Source: Pelethousia sp034933245 (GTDB lineage Bacteria > Bacillota > Clostridia > Christensenellales > CAG-138). Taken from it: a stretch of 29,367 bases of DNA. The position numbers and the translations under genes are program-made. The notes beneath the pieces were generated by a model that was not told the origin of the DNA, ran no database searches, and worked only from the letters and a program-made list of their open reading frames with translations. How positions within the stretch are numbered: the first letter of the stretch is position 1; each line of letters starts with the position of its first letter. The stretch is from positions 1 to 29,367 of the forward strand of contig JAYFNX010000025.1 of assembly GCA_034933245.1 (NCBI GenBank), read 5' to 3'. Shown one piece after another: positions 1 through 8,458 of the stretch.

Positions 1-938
1 CTTTCCGTACGGACGGCGTGCTTCTTCGGAACGTGCGGCGCATAGGCGGGCAGGGAGCCCATCTAAAGGCTACCGCCGTGCAGAACAATCATTATGGAGA
101 GCTTGTTGCATGGGGCGCGGGGTACCGCTTGCAGGAATTGCTTGATAAAGAGCGTTGCGATATCATTTATACGCCTTCCCTGAACGAATGGAATGGCCTT
201 AGGCAAGTGCAGCTTCGGGTGGAAGCCTTCCGGGGCACGGCCATTAAGGAAGCACCGGCTTTTCTTTCCAAAAGGTCGGATAAATTTATTGATGCATTTT
301 CCCACAACATTCTGTATAATAGTGGATGTGCCTTGCGCGAGGATACGGGCTTGGAAAAACGCCTGGCGGATCTATGGCGGGGCGGGAATGGGATCCTTGC
401 CCTTTGCTTTACCTTGGGTGGGGCCGAGAGGCTGCTGGCCTTAATGGAAACGGAACGCCTATTTGACTGGGCGGATGTTGCATTCCACCAAAATGCCCCG
501 GGCCCTTGTGCTTATGGTACGGCGGTTTTGGCGCCGGTTTTGGATCGGCTTTCCATAACCCGATACCGAACCGTGGTTTGCTACGACGGGGCTTCGGAGG
601 GCGTAGCTGCCCGCCTGCGGGAACTCGCGCCGATGGCGGAGATTTTAATGGGAAAGACGGAGCCGATGCCTCCCCTGCGGTTTGACCGGGAGGATATGGC
701 GCTGTTCTATCGGGCTTTGTTGCAGGCCCAGCGCCGGTTTTTTAACAGGGCGGAGCTTGTGGATCACCTGAGCACTGCAACGGGAAAGCCTCTCTATATG
801 GCCCGGATCGCTCTGGAAATCATGGCGGAGCTGGGCTTTTTGGAGGAAAATAAAGGCATTAGGCCCGTGGCAAACCCCGTGCCACGAGATTTGACGCAAA
901 GCAAACTTTATGCGGCCATTGCCGCTTTATCACACTAG
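1..938 (+). CDS. recJ: RecJ single-stranded-DNA exonuclease, C-terminal part (5' truncated)
   Basis: RecJ is a 5'-3' single-strand DNA exonuclease of recombination and mismatch repair. The reading frame is open from base 3, so the gene enters from outside the window and about 311 codons are visible. The first visible residues (DGVLLRNVRRIGGQGAHLK) match the OB-fold segment after the DHHA1 domain, where RecJ proteins carry a 'G..GxHLK' signature. The stretch ending NGLRQVQLRVEAF matches the end of that domain. About 230 further residues form the C-terminal extension common in Firmicute RecJ. The catalytic DHH domain lies upstream of the window. The stop is 18 nt before apt with no terminator between, so the two are probably cotranscribed. 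An internal GTG at 18 is not the real start. The family is assigned from the domain match and the recJ-apt-relA synteny. Confidence 0.85.
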   Translation, partial: FRTDGVLLRNVRRIGGQGAHLKATAVQNNHYGELVAWGAGYRLQELLDKERCDIIYTPSLNEWNGLRQVQLRVEAFRGTAIKEAPAFLSKRSDKFIDAFSHNILYNSGCALREDTGLEKRLADLWRGGNGILALCFTLGGAERLLALMETERLFDWADVAFHQNAPGPCAYGTAVLAPVLDRLSITRYRTVVCYDGASEGVAARLRELAPMAEILMGKTEPMPPLRFDREDMALFYRALLQAQRRFFNRAELVDHLSTATGKPLYMARIALEIMAELGFLEENKGIRPVANPVPRDLTQSKLYAAIAALSH

Positions 939-956
939 AAAGCAGGAAAACGAACC

Positions 957-1469
957 ATGGATCTCAAGGACAGCATTCGTACCATACCGGATTTCCCCAA
1001 GGCAGGTATCATCTTCCGGGATGTAACCACCTTGTTTAAGCATCCCCAGGCTTATCGGCAGCTCATAGACGGCATTGTAGAGAGCTTGGACGGCCGGGAG
1101 ATCGATTTGGTGGTGGGCCCTGAGGCCCGCGGCTTTGTGCTTGGCTCCGCCTTGGCCTATGCCTTGGGGGCCGGCTTTATCCTGGCACGGAAGCCCGGCA
1201 AGCTTCCCTGCAAAACTATTCGCTACGAATACGAACTGGAATACGGGGTAGACGCCCTAGAGATCCATACCGATTCCATCCTGCCTGGCCAGCGGGTTCT
1301 GGTGGTGGATGACCTTCTGGCCACGGGCGGCACGGCATTGGCAACGATTCGCCTCGTCGAGCAGGCAGGCGGCCAAGTGGTGGCAGCACGCTTTGCCATC
1401 GAACTTTCAGATTTGGGTGGCCGAGCCCTGCTGGCGGGCTACGACGTGGGCGCCGCCGTTTGTTATTGA
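957..1469 (+). CDS. apt: Adenine phosphoribosyltransferase
   Basis: This cytosolic purine-salvage enzyme converts adenine and PRPP to AMP and pyrophosphate. The 170-residue protein is the family's usual length. It begins with the typical Apt N-terminus (IRTIPDFPKAGIIFRDVTTL). Residues 114-127 (VLVVDDLLATGGTA) are the PRPP-binding motif of type I phosphoribosyltransferases, and GPEARGF near residue 54 is the usual Apt segment. The ATG follows a modest AGGA ribosome site about nine bases upstream. It lies 18 nt after recJ and is followed 11 nt later by a strong terminator, so it ends the recJ-apt transcript. Apt next to Rel is a common Firmicute arrangement. Nothing unusual is seen. Confidence 0.96.
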   Translation: MDLKDSIRTIPDFPKAGIIFRDVTTLFKHPQAYRQLIDGIVESLDGREIDLVVGPEARGFVLGSALAYALGAGFILARKPGKLPCKTIRYEYELEYGVDALEIHTDSILPGQRVLVVDDLLATGGTALATIRLVEQAGGQVVAARFAIELSDLGGRALLAGYDVGAAVCY

Positions 1470-1480
1470 AGCTTCCAAGC

Positions 1481-1520
1481 GGAGAGATCAACGGTGGGCC
1501 GTTGATCTCTCCTATTTTTT
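1481..1520 (+). terminator. Intrinsic terminator after apt
   Basis: A perfect 14-bp inverted repeat (1481-1494 with 1499-1512) closes a four-base TGGG loop. It is followed by TA and six T residues (1515-1520). It ends the recJ-apt transcript only 39 nt before the rel start codon. Confidence 0.93.
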
Positions 1521-1559
1521 AGATCGCATGCCCTGTTGTGCAGAAAGGAAGGTGAGCAT

Positions 1560-3860
1560 ATGGAGCAGTTGAATAAGGACGGGTCTGCGTCCACCGGAAA
1601 AGAGAAGAGCGAGCTTGTAGGTATGCCGGCAACCCTTCCCGATACCGCGCCAAGCAGCGGATCTTCGGATGCGTTGGTAGCGGCCTGCGCAAAAAAGTTC
1701 ACGCCCAGCGAGATGGAGTTGCTTCAAAAAGCCATTACCATCGCCAAATCTGCCCATGCCGGGCAGAAGCGGGAGAGCGGGGAAGCTTATTATATTCATC
1801 CCGAACAAGTGGCTATCATGCTTTCGGAGATGGGTATGGATAGCCATACGATTATAGCGGGATTGCTGCACGACGTGATCGAAGATGACGGCAAGGACTT
1901 TGACGTGCAGAAGCTTACGGCCCTGTTTGGGACGGATATCGCGGAAATGGTGGATGGCGTCACGAAGCTGACCAAAACCGGCAAGAGCGAGTTTGTCACC
2001 CAGGAGGAGGCCCAGGCGGAAAACCTGCGCAAGATGTTCTTAGCCATTGCCAAGGATGTGCGGGTCGTAATCATCAAACTCACGGACCGGCTGCATAACA
2101 TGCGCACGCTGGAATATTGCTGTGAGGAAAAGCGAATTCGCAAGGCAAAGGAGACGTTGGAGGTATACGCCCCTTTGGCGCACCGCTTCGGAATGGGCGC
2201 CATCAAGTGCGAGCTGGAAGATTTGTGCTTCTTATATATCTGGCCCGAGGAGTACAAAAAGCTCATAAACGCCATTGCGCCGCAACAGGCCGAGCATATG
2301 CGCACACTCAACACGGTTATTTCCACCATTTCGGAGCATCTGAAAGCTGCGGGTATTGATGCTGTCGTCAATGGCCGGCCAAAGCATCTATATAGTATTT
2401 ATAAAAAGCTGGTTAAGCAAAATAAGACCCTGGAGGAGATCTACGACCTTATTGCCGTGCGGGTTGTGGTAAACACGGTGAACGACTGCTATGCGGCCCT
2501 GGGGCTTATTCATAACCTTTGGCGGCCGATTCCCGGCCGGTTTAAGGATTATATTGCGATGCCAAAAACCAATATGTATCGCTCGATCCATACCACGCTC
2601 TTTTCAGGGGACGGCAGCGGCATGCCCTTTGAAGTGCAGATCCGAACCCATGAAATGCACCGGGCGGCTGAATATGGCATCGCGGCCCACTGGATGTATA
2701 AAGAAGGCCGCGCCTCGCAGGATGATTTGGATAATAAGCTCGCTTGGTTGCGTGAAGCCCTGGAGATGGAGAACTATAGCGACACCACCAAGGAATTTGT
2801 AGAGAATATCCGCAAGGACTTTTTCAGCGACTATGTTTATGTGCTTACGCCCCAGGGCAGGATTATCGATCTGGTTACGGGGAGCACGCCTCTGGACTTT
2901 GCCTATCGTATCCATACGAACGTTGGCAGCCAAACGCAGCATGCAAAAGTAAACGGCGCCATTGTGCGGCTGGATTATAAGCTCAAGAATAACGATGTGG
3001 TGGAGATTATCACCTCACCCAACGCTTCGCCCAGCCGGGATTGGCTGAAAATCGTTAAGACCCAGCAAGCGAAAGCAAAGATCCGGCAATGGTTTAAAAA
3101 GGCCAACCGGGCGGAAAATATCCAGCGCGGCAAGGAAATGCTGGCGGAATCCCTCAAACGGCAGGGCTATACTTTTGCCGAAGCCACGAAAAACGACTAT
3201 TTTGCGGAGCTGCTCAAGCGCTTTAATATGTCCGATCCCGAGGATGTTTACGCAGCCGTGGGGTATGGCGGCGTAACCACCGCCCAAGTGCTGCACAAAC
3301 TGCTGGAGCAGGTGCGCCGGGCACGCAGGGAGGCGGACCTGCAGGAAAAGATGGAGAGCTTGGAAGCAGGCGGGGCCGAGCAGCGGGGGGTGGAAAAGCG
3401 CGGACCGAGCTCCGCCGGCGTTATCATCGAAGGAAATGCGGATATGGCGGTGCGCTTTGCCCGCTGCTGCAGCCCGCTGCCCGGTGATGACATTATCGGC
3501 TACATTACACGGGGCCGGGGCGTATCCATCCATCGCAAGGATTGCCCCAATATTGACGACCTCATGCTGGACACCGAGCGCATCGTAGACGCTCGATGGG
3601 CCATGGATGCCAAGAGTTCGTATACCGCAACCATCCAGGTGGAGGCAAACGAGCGAACCGGCCTTTTGATGGATATCTCCCAGGTATTGGCAAGCATGAA
3701 TATTTCCATCATCACGATGAATGCCAAGACGGATAAAAACAACGATATCGTTTGGACGCTGCTTACTTTCGACGTGGTCAGCGCGGGCCAGCAGGATAAC
3801 ATAATCAAGAGCATGCGAAAGATCCGGGGCGTTACCCGCGCTTATCGCATTAACGTATAG
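1560..3860 (+). CDS. relA: Bifunctional (p)ppGpp synthetase/hydrolase Rel (RelA/SpoT)
   Basis: Rel makes (p)ppGpp from ATP and GDP/GTP and hydrolyses it, controlling the stringent response. The ATG at 1560 is chosen over an in-frame TTG at 1536 because AAAGGAAGG lies about seven bases before it, giving 766 residues. Domains in order: an HD hydrolase with H80, the HD pair at 104-105 and ED at 108-109; a synthetase around residues 270-380 with GRPKHLYSIYKK and EVQIRT at 358-363; TGS around 425-485; a zinc-finger-like region with RCCSPLPGD near 635; and ACT from about 688. RFKD at 327-330 is the RXKD form associated with bifunctional enzymes, whereas E. coli RelA has EXDD. The intact HD residues agree. 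No clear promoter was found in the 39 nt after the apt terminator. Two bases separate the stop from dtd, suggesting coupling. Confidence 0.96.
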   Translation: MEQLNKDGSASTGKEKSELVGMPATLPDTAPSSGSSDALVAACAKKFTPSEMELLQKAITIAKSAHAGQKRESGEAYYIHPEQVAIMLSEMGMDSHTIIAGLLHDVIEDDGKDFDVQKLTALFGTDIAEMVDGVTKLTKTGKSEFVTQEEAQAENLRKMFLAIAKDVRVVIIKLTDRLHNMRTLEYCCEEKRIRKAKETLEVYAPLAHRFGMGAIKCELEDLCFLYIWPEEYKKLINAIAPQQAEHMRTLNTVISTISEHLKAAGIDAVVNGRPKHLYSIYKKLVKQNKTLEEIYDLIAVRVVVNTVNDCYAALGLIHNLWRPIPGRFKDYIAMPKTNMYRSIHTTLFSGDGSGMPFEVQIRTHEMHRAAEYGIAAHWMYKEGRASQDDLDNKLAWLREALEMENYSDTTKEFVENIRKDFFSDYVYVLTPQGRIIDLVTGSTPLDFAYRIHTNVGSQTQHAKVNGAIVRLDYKLKNNDVVEIITSPNASPSRDWLKIVKTQQAKAKIRQWFKKANRAENIQRGKEMLAESLKRQGYTFAEATKNDYFAELLKRFNMSDPEDVYAAVGYGGVTTAQVLHKLLEQVRRARREADLQEKMESLEAGGAEQRGVEKRGPSSAGVIIEGNADMAVRFARCCSPLPGDDIIGYITRGRGVSIHRKDCPNIDDLMLDTERIVDARWAMDAKSSYTATIQVEANERTGLLMDISQVLASMNISIITMNAKTDKNNDIVWTLLTFDVVSAGQQDNIIKSMRKIRGVTRAYRINV

Positions 3861-3862
3861 CC

Positions 3863-4309
3863 ATGCGGGCGGTCGTACAGCGGGTATCCCGCGCAAGCGT
3901 AACCATCTCCAGCGAGGTCTGCGGCAAAATAGGCCCCGGTTTTCTGGTGCTCCTGGGAGTAGAAGATACGGACGGGCCGGAGGATCTGGCCTACATTTGC
4001 GATAAAATCCTGGGACTCCGCGTTTTTGAGGATGCGGCAGGAAAGATGAATCTGGATATCCTTCAAACGGGCGGGAAAGTGCTGCTCATTTCCCAATTTA
4101 CGCTCTATGGGGATGCCCGCCACGGGCGCCGCCCCAGCTTTATTAAGGCCGCCCGGCCTGAAACGGCCATTCCTCTATACGAGGAGATGGTGGAACGACT
4201 CCGCCGGAAGGTTCCGGTGGAAACCGGGCGCTTCGGGGCGGAAATGCAGGTGGAGCTGATAAACGACGGGCCGGTAACCATTCTGCTGGAAAGCAAAAAG
4301 CTCTTTTAA
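3863..4309 (+). CDS. dtd: D-aminoacyl-tRNA deacylase
   Basis: Dtd hydrolyses D-amino acids (and glycine mischarged on tRNA-Ala) from tRNA, a chiral proofreading step in the cytosol. The 148-residue protein has full family length and starts with the typical MRAVVQRVSRASVTI. The active-site motif SQFTL is at residues 77-81. The second family motif is NDGPVT at 134-139, which supplies the cross-subunit Gly-Pro pair. The ATG lies two bases after the rel stop with no strong ribosome site of its own, so it probably depends on translational coupling. The rel-dtd pair is widely conserved in Firmicutes. Confidence 0.96.
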   Translation: MRAVVQRVSRASVTISSEVCGKIGPGFLVLLGVEDTDGPEDLAYICDKILGLRVFEDAAGKMNLDILQTGGKVLLISQFTLYGDARHGRRPSFIKAARPETAIPLYEEMVERLRRKVPVETGRFGAEMQVELINDGPVTILLESKKLF

Positions 4310-4324
4310 GGAAAGGAAATGGGA

Positions 4325-4972
4325 ATGTCCATCGCGATCGAAACTATGCATACAGGCCCGTTGCGGGTGAATACCTATATTGTTTCAGGCGGTTTGCCGG
4401 GCGAATGCTTCATTGTGGACCCGGCGGACGCCAATCGGCACGTGCTCCCATACTTAAACGAAAAGGGCCTCCGCTGCACGGCCGTGTTGCTTACCCATTG
4501 CCATTTCGACCATATCCTGGGCGTGGCGGAGCTGCAGCGGCAGGGCGCAAAGGTATACATCGGCAAGGCGGATGCGGCCGGCCTTTATGATGAAACATAC
4601 AATCTTCAGCATGTGGGCATATACCCCGTAGAACCATGCCGGGCGGATGTTACCCTGGAGGGTGGCGAGGAGATCACCCCGGCGGGGATTTCTTTGCAGG
4701 TGATCGCCACGCCCGGGCATAGTCCCGGCGGCCTGTGCTATGTGTGCGAGGAAGCAAAAACCATCTTCAGCGGCGATACCCTTTTTTGTGAAAACGTAGG
4801 CAGGTGCGACCTTTTTGGCGGAAGCGCACAGCAGCTCTACGATTCCGTTCGGGACAGGCTATTTTCCCTGGAAGGAGACTATAAAGTCCTGCCCGGCCAT
4901 GAAGCCGCTACTACGTTGGAATATGAGCGCAAATATAACCCTTATCTGCAAAGGAGCCCGGAGCTATGGTGA
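4325..4972 (+). CDS. MBL-fold metallo-hydrolase (glyoxalase II-like)
   Basis: This is a metallo-beta-lactamase-fold hydrolase of the small glyoxalase II-like group that sits beside dtd and hemZ in many Clostridia. Its physiological substrate is not known from the sequence. The zinc motif THCHFDH is at residues 57-63, giving the HxHxDH ligands. Later ligands are likely in ATPGHSPGGLCY, in FSGDTLF and in LPGHEAAT. Two ATGs are possible, at 4319 and 4325. The second is preferred because the AAGGAAAGG site ends about eight bases before it but only two to three before the first, giving 215 residues. The last seven bases overlap the hemZ start. A thioesterase or glyoxalase II activity is possible but unproven. 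Confidence 0.88.
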   Translation: MSIAIETMHTGPLRVNTYIVSGGLPGECFIVDPADANRHVLPYLNEKGLRCTAVLLTHCHFDHILGVAELQRQGAKVYIGKADAAGLYDETYNLQHVGIYPVEPCRADVTLEGGEEITPAGISLQVIATPGHSPGGLCYVCEEAKTIFSGDTLFCENVGRCDLFGGSAQQLYDSVRDRLFSLEGDYKVLPGHEAATTLEYERKYNPYLQRSPELW

Positions 4973-6459
4973 GCCTTTGCACAAACAGACCCGGTTATTT
5001 TAACGATATCGCCGAAGAAATTCGGCTTTTTTTCCATGCGGTGGAAATCGAGCCTCTTGAAATGGGACAGAAAAAGGACTTCGCACCCGGGGATGCCCTG
5101 GTGAAGGTCACATTGGACACATCCGGGTCCCAATGGCAGGCGATGGCTGCTGTTACCTTATTCGAAGGCGTCGTCCCCCGCACAGCCACATACCGCTATG
5201 ATCATCCGGCCGTAGAGGGCGGGCCGGTCATGCAAAAACGCTATGAAAAGCGGTGCGTGAAGATCGCGGTCTTTCGGGCATTGCGCCCGCTTTGCCCCGA
5301 AGCCCTTCTGCCATGGGGATCCCTCACGGGGATCCGCCCAACCAGACTTTTGCGGGAACTGGTGGAAGGAGAAGGGGCGGAGAAGGCCAGGCGCATCATG
5401 CTGGAGGAGTTCAACGTATCCCTGGACAAACTGCGCCTATGTGCCGAGACCAACGCCGTGCAGGGGCGGGTATTTCAAAGCCAGACCGCGCGGGATTTGG
5501 ATGTATATATTGGCATTCCCTTCTGTGCCTCCCGGTGCCTGTATTGTTCTTTTTTAAGCCAGGTCCGGGGACCAAAAACGGATATGGACGGGTACCTGGC
5601 TGCCCTGAAGGAGGATATCCGGTTGGGCGCTTCCCTCATGCGGGAGGCAGGCTATAGGCTGCGGGCACTCTATGTGGGCGGCGGGACGCCCACCGTTCTT
5701 ACACGGGATGAGCTGGCCGACCTGATGAATTTTGTACTAGAAGCTTACGGTGGCTTTGGGATGGAGCTTACCGTGGAGGCGGGCCGACCGGACACGATTA
5801 CCCGGGAAAAGCTGCTGCTCCTTAAGGCGCTTGGGACAGGCCGCATCTCCATCAATCCCCAAACCATGAATGCGGACACCCTCCTGCGCATTGGACGTTC
5901 CCACACGCCGGAGGATATCCGGGCGTGCTATCGGATAGCCCGGGAAATAGGCTTTGAAAGCATCAATATGGATGTGATCGCCGGGTTGCCCGGGGAGGGG
6001 GCGGGGGACATGGCGCAAACCTTGGCTGAAATTGAAAAGCTGGCCCCCGAAAATCTGACGGTTCATACCCTGGCCATTAAGCGATCCTCCAAGCTTAAGG
6101 AGCGGCTGGAGGAGTTCCCTTTGGCCGATGCGGAGGAAGCCGAGGAAATGGTGGCGATGGGCCGCCGGAGCGCGGCGCGCATGGGCCTTGTGCCGTATTA
6201 CATGTACCGGCAGAAGTACATGCGCGGCAATTTGGAAAATGTAGGCTATGCCAGGCCGGACAAGATCTGCTTGTATAATGTGGATATGATGGAAGAGACC
6301 ACCTCCATCCTGGCCCATGGCGCGGGCGCGATGAGCAAGCGTATCTTCGGTGGAGAACACCGGGTGGAACGCATTCCCAACCCAAAGGATGTTGAAACCT
6401 ACATCGCCAAGATCCATACGGTGGATAGGGAAAAGAGGATCCTGTTCGGCCTGCATTAG
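4966..6459 (+). CDS. hemZ: Oxygen-independent coproporphyrinogen III dehydrogenase HemZ (radical SAM)
   Basis: HemZ belongs to the HemN/HemW radical SAM group and is thought to act in anaerobic porphyrin synthesis. Some relatives are heme chaperones, so the exact reaction is inferred. The 497-residue protein has the long N-terminal region typical of clostridial HemZ, and then IGIPFCASRCLYCSF, whose cysteines 187, 191 and 194 form the CxxxCxxC site for the 4Fe-4S cluster. GGGTPT follows as the SAM-binding glycine motif. INPQTMN and the tyrosine-rich YYMYRQKYM are also characteristic. The ATG overlaps the end of the MBL gene by seven bases, so translation is probably coupled. It is the last gene of the forward run and converges on atpC. 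Confidence 0.9.
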   Translation: MVSLCTNRPGYFNDIAEEIRLFFHAVEIEPLEMGQKKDFAPGDALVKVTLDTSGSQWQAMAAVTLFEGVVPRTATYRYDHPAVEGGPVMQKRYEKRCVKIAVFRALRPLCPEALLPWGSLTGIRPTRLLRELVEGEGAEKARRIMLEEFNVSLDKLRLCAETNAVQGRVFQSQTARDLDVYIGIPFCASRCLYCSFLSQVRGPKTDMDGYLAALKEDIRLGASLMREAGYRLRALYVGGGTPTVLTRDELADLMNFVLEAYGGFGMELTVEAGRPDTITREKLLLLKALGTGRISINPQTMNADTLLRIGRSHTPEDIRACYRIAREIGFESINMDVIAGLPGEGAGDMAQTLAEIEKLAPENLTVHTLAIKRSSKLKERLEEFPLADAEEAEEMVAMGRRSAARMGLVPYYMYRQKYMRGNLENVGYARPDKICLYNVDMMEETTSILAHGAGAMSKRIFGGEHRVERIPNPKDVETYIAKIHTVDREKRILFGLH

Positions 6460-6548
6460 GGTTTGGATATGCCCGCGTCTTCAAACGCAGGGCCATCGTA
6501 TGGCTTTTGTCTCGCCAACAGGAGGGGAACTACTTAAAAAAGCCGAAT

Positions 6549-6590
6549 CAAAAAACGGCCCGGCGCTTTTCGATTGCGCCGGGCCGTTTT
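6549..6590. terminator. Bidirectional intrinsic terminator between hemZ and atpC
   Basis: An 11-bp perfect stem (CGGCCCGGCGC at 6556-6566 with GCGCCGGGCCG at 6576-6586) closes a nine-base loop. An A-run precedes it and TTTT follows it, so both strands show a stem plus U-tract. It can stop hemZ from the left and the atp operon from the right. The rest of the 193-nt gap (6460-6652) shows only a weak GCCAT/ATGGC hairpin near 6492-6504. Confidence 0.88.
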
Positions 6591-6652
6591 ATCTAGCATG
6601 GTTTATTGAGTTCACAAGGGATGCATTTGCCAAAAAGCGCCCATGCAACCGA

Positions 6653-7069
6653 TTACATTCCATGGCCTTGCCGGCTGCTCATGCGGAGCCTAGCCATGGC
6701 CCTGGAGAGAGCGATCTGGGAAGATCTGTATTCCTGCATGCTTCGCTTCTGGCGCAAACGCTCCTCAGCCCGCTTGCGCGCAGCTTCCGCCCGGCGGGTG
6801 TCAATGTTTTCCGGCCATTCGCATGCCTGTACAAAAAGCTTGGCGCCCCAAGGCCCCGCTTCCAAAAACCCCTCGGATTGGAAAGCCTCGCGCCATTGGT
6901 TTGCCTGTTTAATCTTGATTTTGCCCACGGCCAGGGGAGCGGTGATGGGAGCGTGGCCCTTGAGCACCGTCAGCTCTCCATCAACGCTGGTAACGGTGAG
7001 GGCTTCTACTTCCCCGGTAAAAAACTGGTGCTCCGGGGTTAAGATTTCCAATGGGAATGTGGCACTCAT
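6653..7069 (-). CDS. atpC: ATP synthase F1 subunit epsilon
   Basis: Epsilon is the rotor subunit that couples gamma to the c-ring and can inhibit ATP hydrolysis. The 138 residues show the N-terminal beta-sandwich (FPLEILTPEHQFFTGEVEAL, then GELTVLKGHAPI) and a helical C-terminal part from about residue 85 that is rich in Arg, Ala and Glu. Both usual domains are therefore present. The ATG overlaps the atpD stop by four bases, a standard coupled junction. It is the last gene of the operon, about 60 nt before the shared terminator. Confidence 0.93.
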   Translation of the reverse strand: MSATFPLEILTPEHQFFTGEVEALTVTSVDGELTVLKGHAPITAPLAVGKIKIKQANQWREAFQSEGFLEAGPWGAKLFVQACEWPENIDTRRAEAARKRAEERLRQKRSMQEYRSSQIALSRAMARLRMSSRQGHGM

Positions 7070-8457
7070 GCCTGGGCCTCCTGGGAGGCCATTCCCTTGG
7101 CTTTGCTTCGTGCCTCGTCCAAATCGCCCACCATGAAGAAGGCGTTTTCCGGAAGATCATCCCCTTGGCCTTCCAGAATGGCGTTAAAGCTCTGGATACT
7201 GGCCTGCAGGGTCACAAAACGGCCGGGCATGCCCGTGAATGCTTCCGCCACATGGAGGGGCTGGGAAAGGAATTTTTGCAGCCGCCGGGCACGGTGCACA
7301 CAGGTCCGGTCCTCGGCGGAAAGCTCCTCCATGCCCAGTATCGCGATGATATCCTTGAGCTCGTTATAACGCTGGAGGGTTTGCTGCACCCGCCTGGCTG
7401 CGTTATAATGCTCGGTGCCTATAACGGTGGGATCTAGAATCCGGCTGCCCGACTCCAAAGGACTTACGGCGGGATAGATGCCCATTTCAGATACCTGCCG
7501 GGAGAGCACGGTGGTGGCGTCCAAGTGGGAGAAAATAGCGGCCGGGGCCGGGTCCGTCAGGTCGTCTGCAGGAACGTAGATGGCTTGCACGGAGGTGATG
7601 GAACCGTTGCGTGTGGAGGTGATGCGCTCCTGCAATTCGCCCAATTCCGTGGCCAGGGTGGGCTGGTAGCCCACCGCGGAGGGCATGCGGCCCATCATGG
7701 CGGAGACCTCGTTGCCCGCCTGCACGTACCGGTAGATGTTATCGATAAACAGCAGCACGTCCCGGTCATCCGCATCCCGCAGGTATTCGGCCATCGTCAA
7801 TCCGGTAAGGGCCACCCGCATACGGCTTCCCGGCGGTTCGTTCATTTGCCCGAAGGCCAGGGCGGTTTTTGTGATAACCCCGCTATCCCGCATATCGTTA
7901 ATCAGGTCGCAGCCTTCCCGGCTGCGCTCACCCACGCCGGTAAAAACCGAATAGCCGCCATGCTCTGTGGCGATGTTGTGGATAAGCTCCATAATGAGCA
8001 CCGTCTTGCCCACGCCCGCGCCGCCGAAGAGGCCGATTTTACCTCCCTTTGGGTAGGGGGCCAGTAGGTCGATCACCTTGATGCCCGTTTCGAACATTTC
8101 CGTTACGGGGTCCTGTTCCGTAAAACCGGGAGCGGGGCGGTGGATGCTGCGGCGTTCGCCTTCGATGGGGCCCATGCCATCGATGGGCGCGCCCATCACG
8201 TTCACAACCCGGCCCAGGACTTGCGTCCCCACGGGGACTTCGATGCCATGGCCCGTATCCGTGATGGACATGCCGCAATAAAGGCCGTCCGTCGCCTCTA
8301 GGGCAATGCAGCGCACCTCACCCTGCCGCAGGTGGGCGGCCACCTCCAAATGTACGCCGTTTTTGGTTTGAAGCAGGCCGTTTGTGGCTGGTTCGTGATC
8401 GGGAAAAGTTACGTCGATCACGGGGCCGCTAATTCGGCTAATGGTTCCAGTTTGCAT
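7066..8457 (-). CDS. atpD: ATP synthase F1 subunit beta (catalytic)
   Basis: Beta carries the catalytic sites for ATP synthesis from ADP and phosphate. The 463-residue protein has the Walker A motif GGAGVGKT at 145-152, the catalytic GER at 176-178, the Walker B stretch LLFIDNIYRY, and the conserved segment GRMPSAVGYQPTLATE. The lever motif is MEELSAED in place of the common DELSEED. A few usually fixed positions differ: PAVSPLESGSR rather than PAVDPLDSTSR, and AAIFSHLD rather than ATTFAHLD. The catalytic residues are intact, so the protein should be active. The start is one base after the atpG stop and the end overlaps atpC. Confidence 0.97.
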   Translation of the reverse strand: MQTGTISRISGPVIDVTFPDHEPATNGLLQTKNGVHLEVAAHLRQGEVRCIALEATDGLYCGMSITDTGHGIEVPVGTQVLGRVVNVMGAPIDGMGPIEGERRSIHRPAPGFTEQDPVTEMFETGIKVIDLLAPYPKGGKIGLFGGAGVGKTVLIMELIHNIATEHGGYSVFTGVGERSREGCDLINDMRDSGVITKTALAFGQMNEPPGSRMRVALTGLTMAEYLRDADDRDVLLFIDNIYRYVQAGNEVSAMMGRMPSAVGYQPTLATELGELQERITSTRNGSITSVQAIYVPADDLTDPAPAAIFSHLDATTVLSRQVSEMGIYPAVSPLESGSRILDPTVIGTEHYNAARRVQQTLQRYNELKDIIAILGMEELSAEDRTCVHRARRLQKFLSQPLHVAEAFTGMPGRFVTLQASIQSFNAILEGQGDDLPENAFFMVGDLDEARSKAKGMASQEAQA

Positions 8458-8458
8458 A

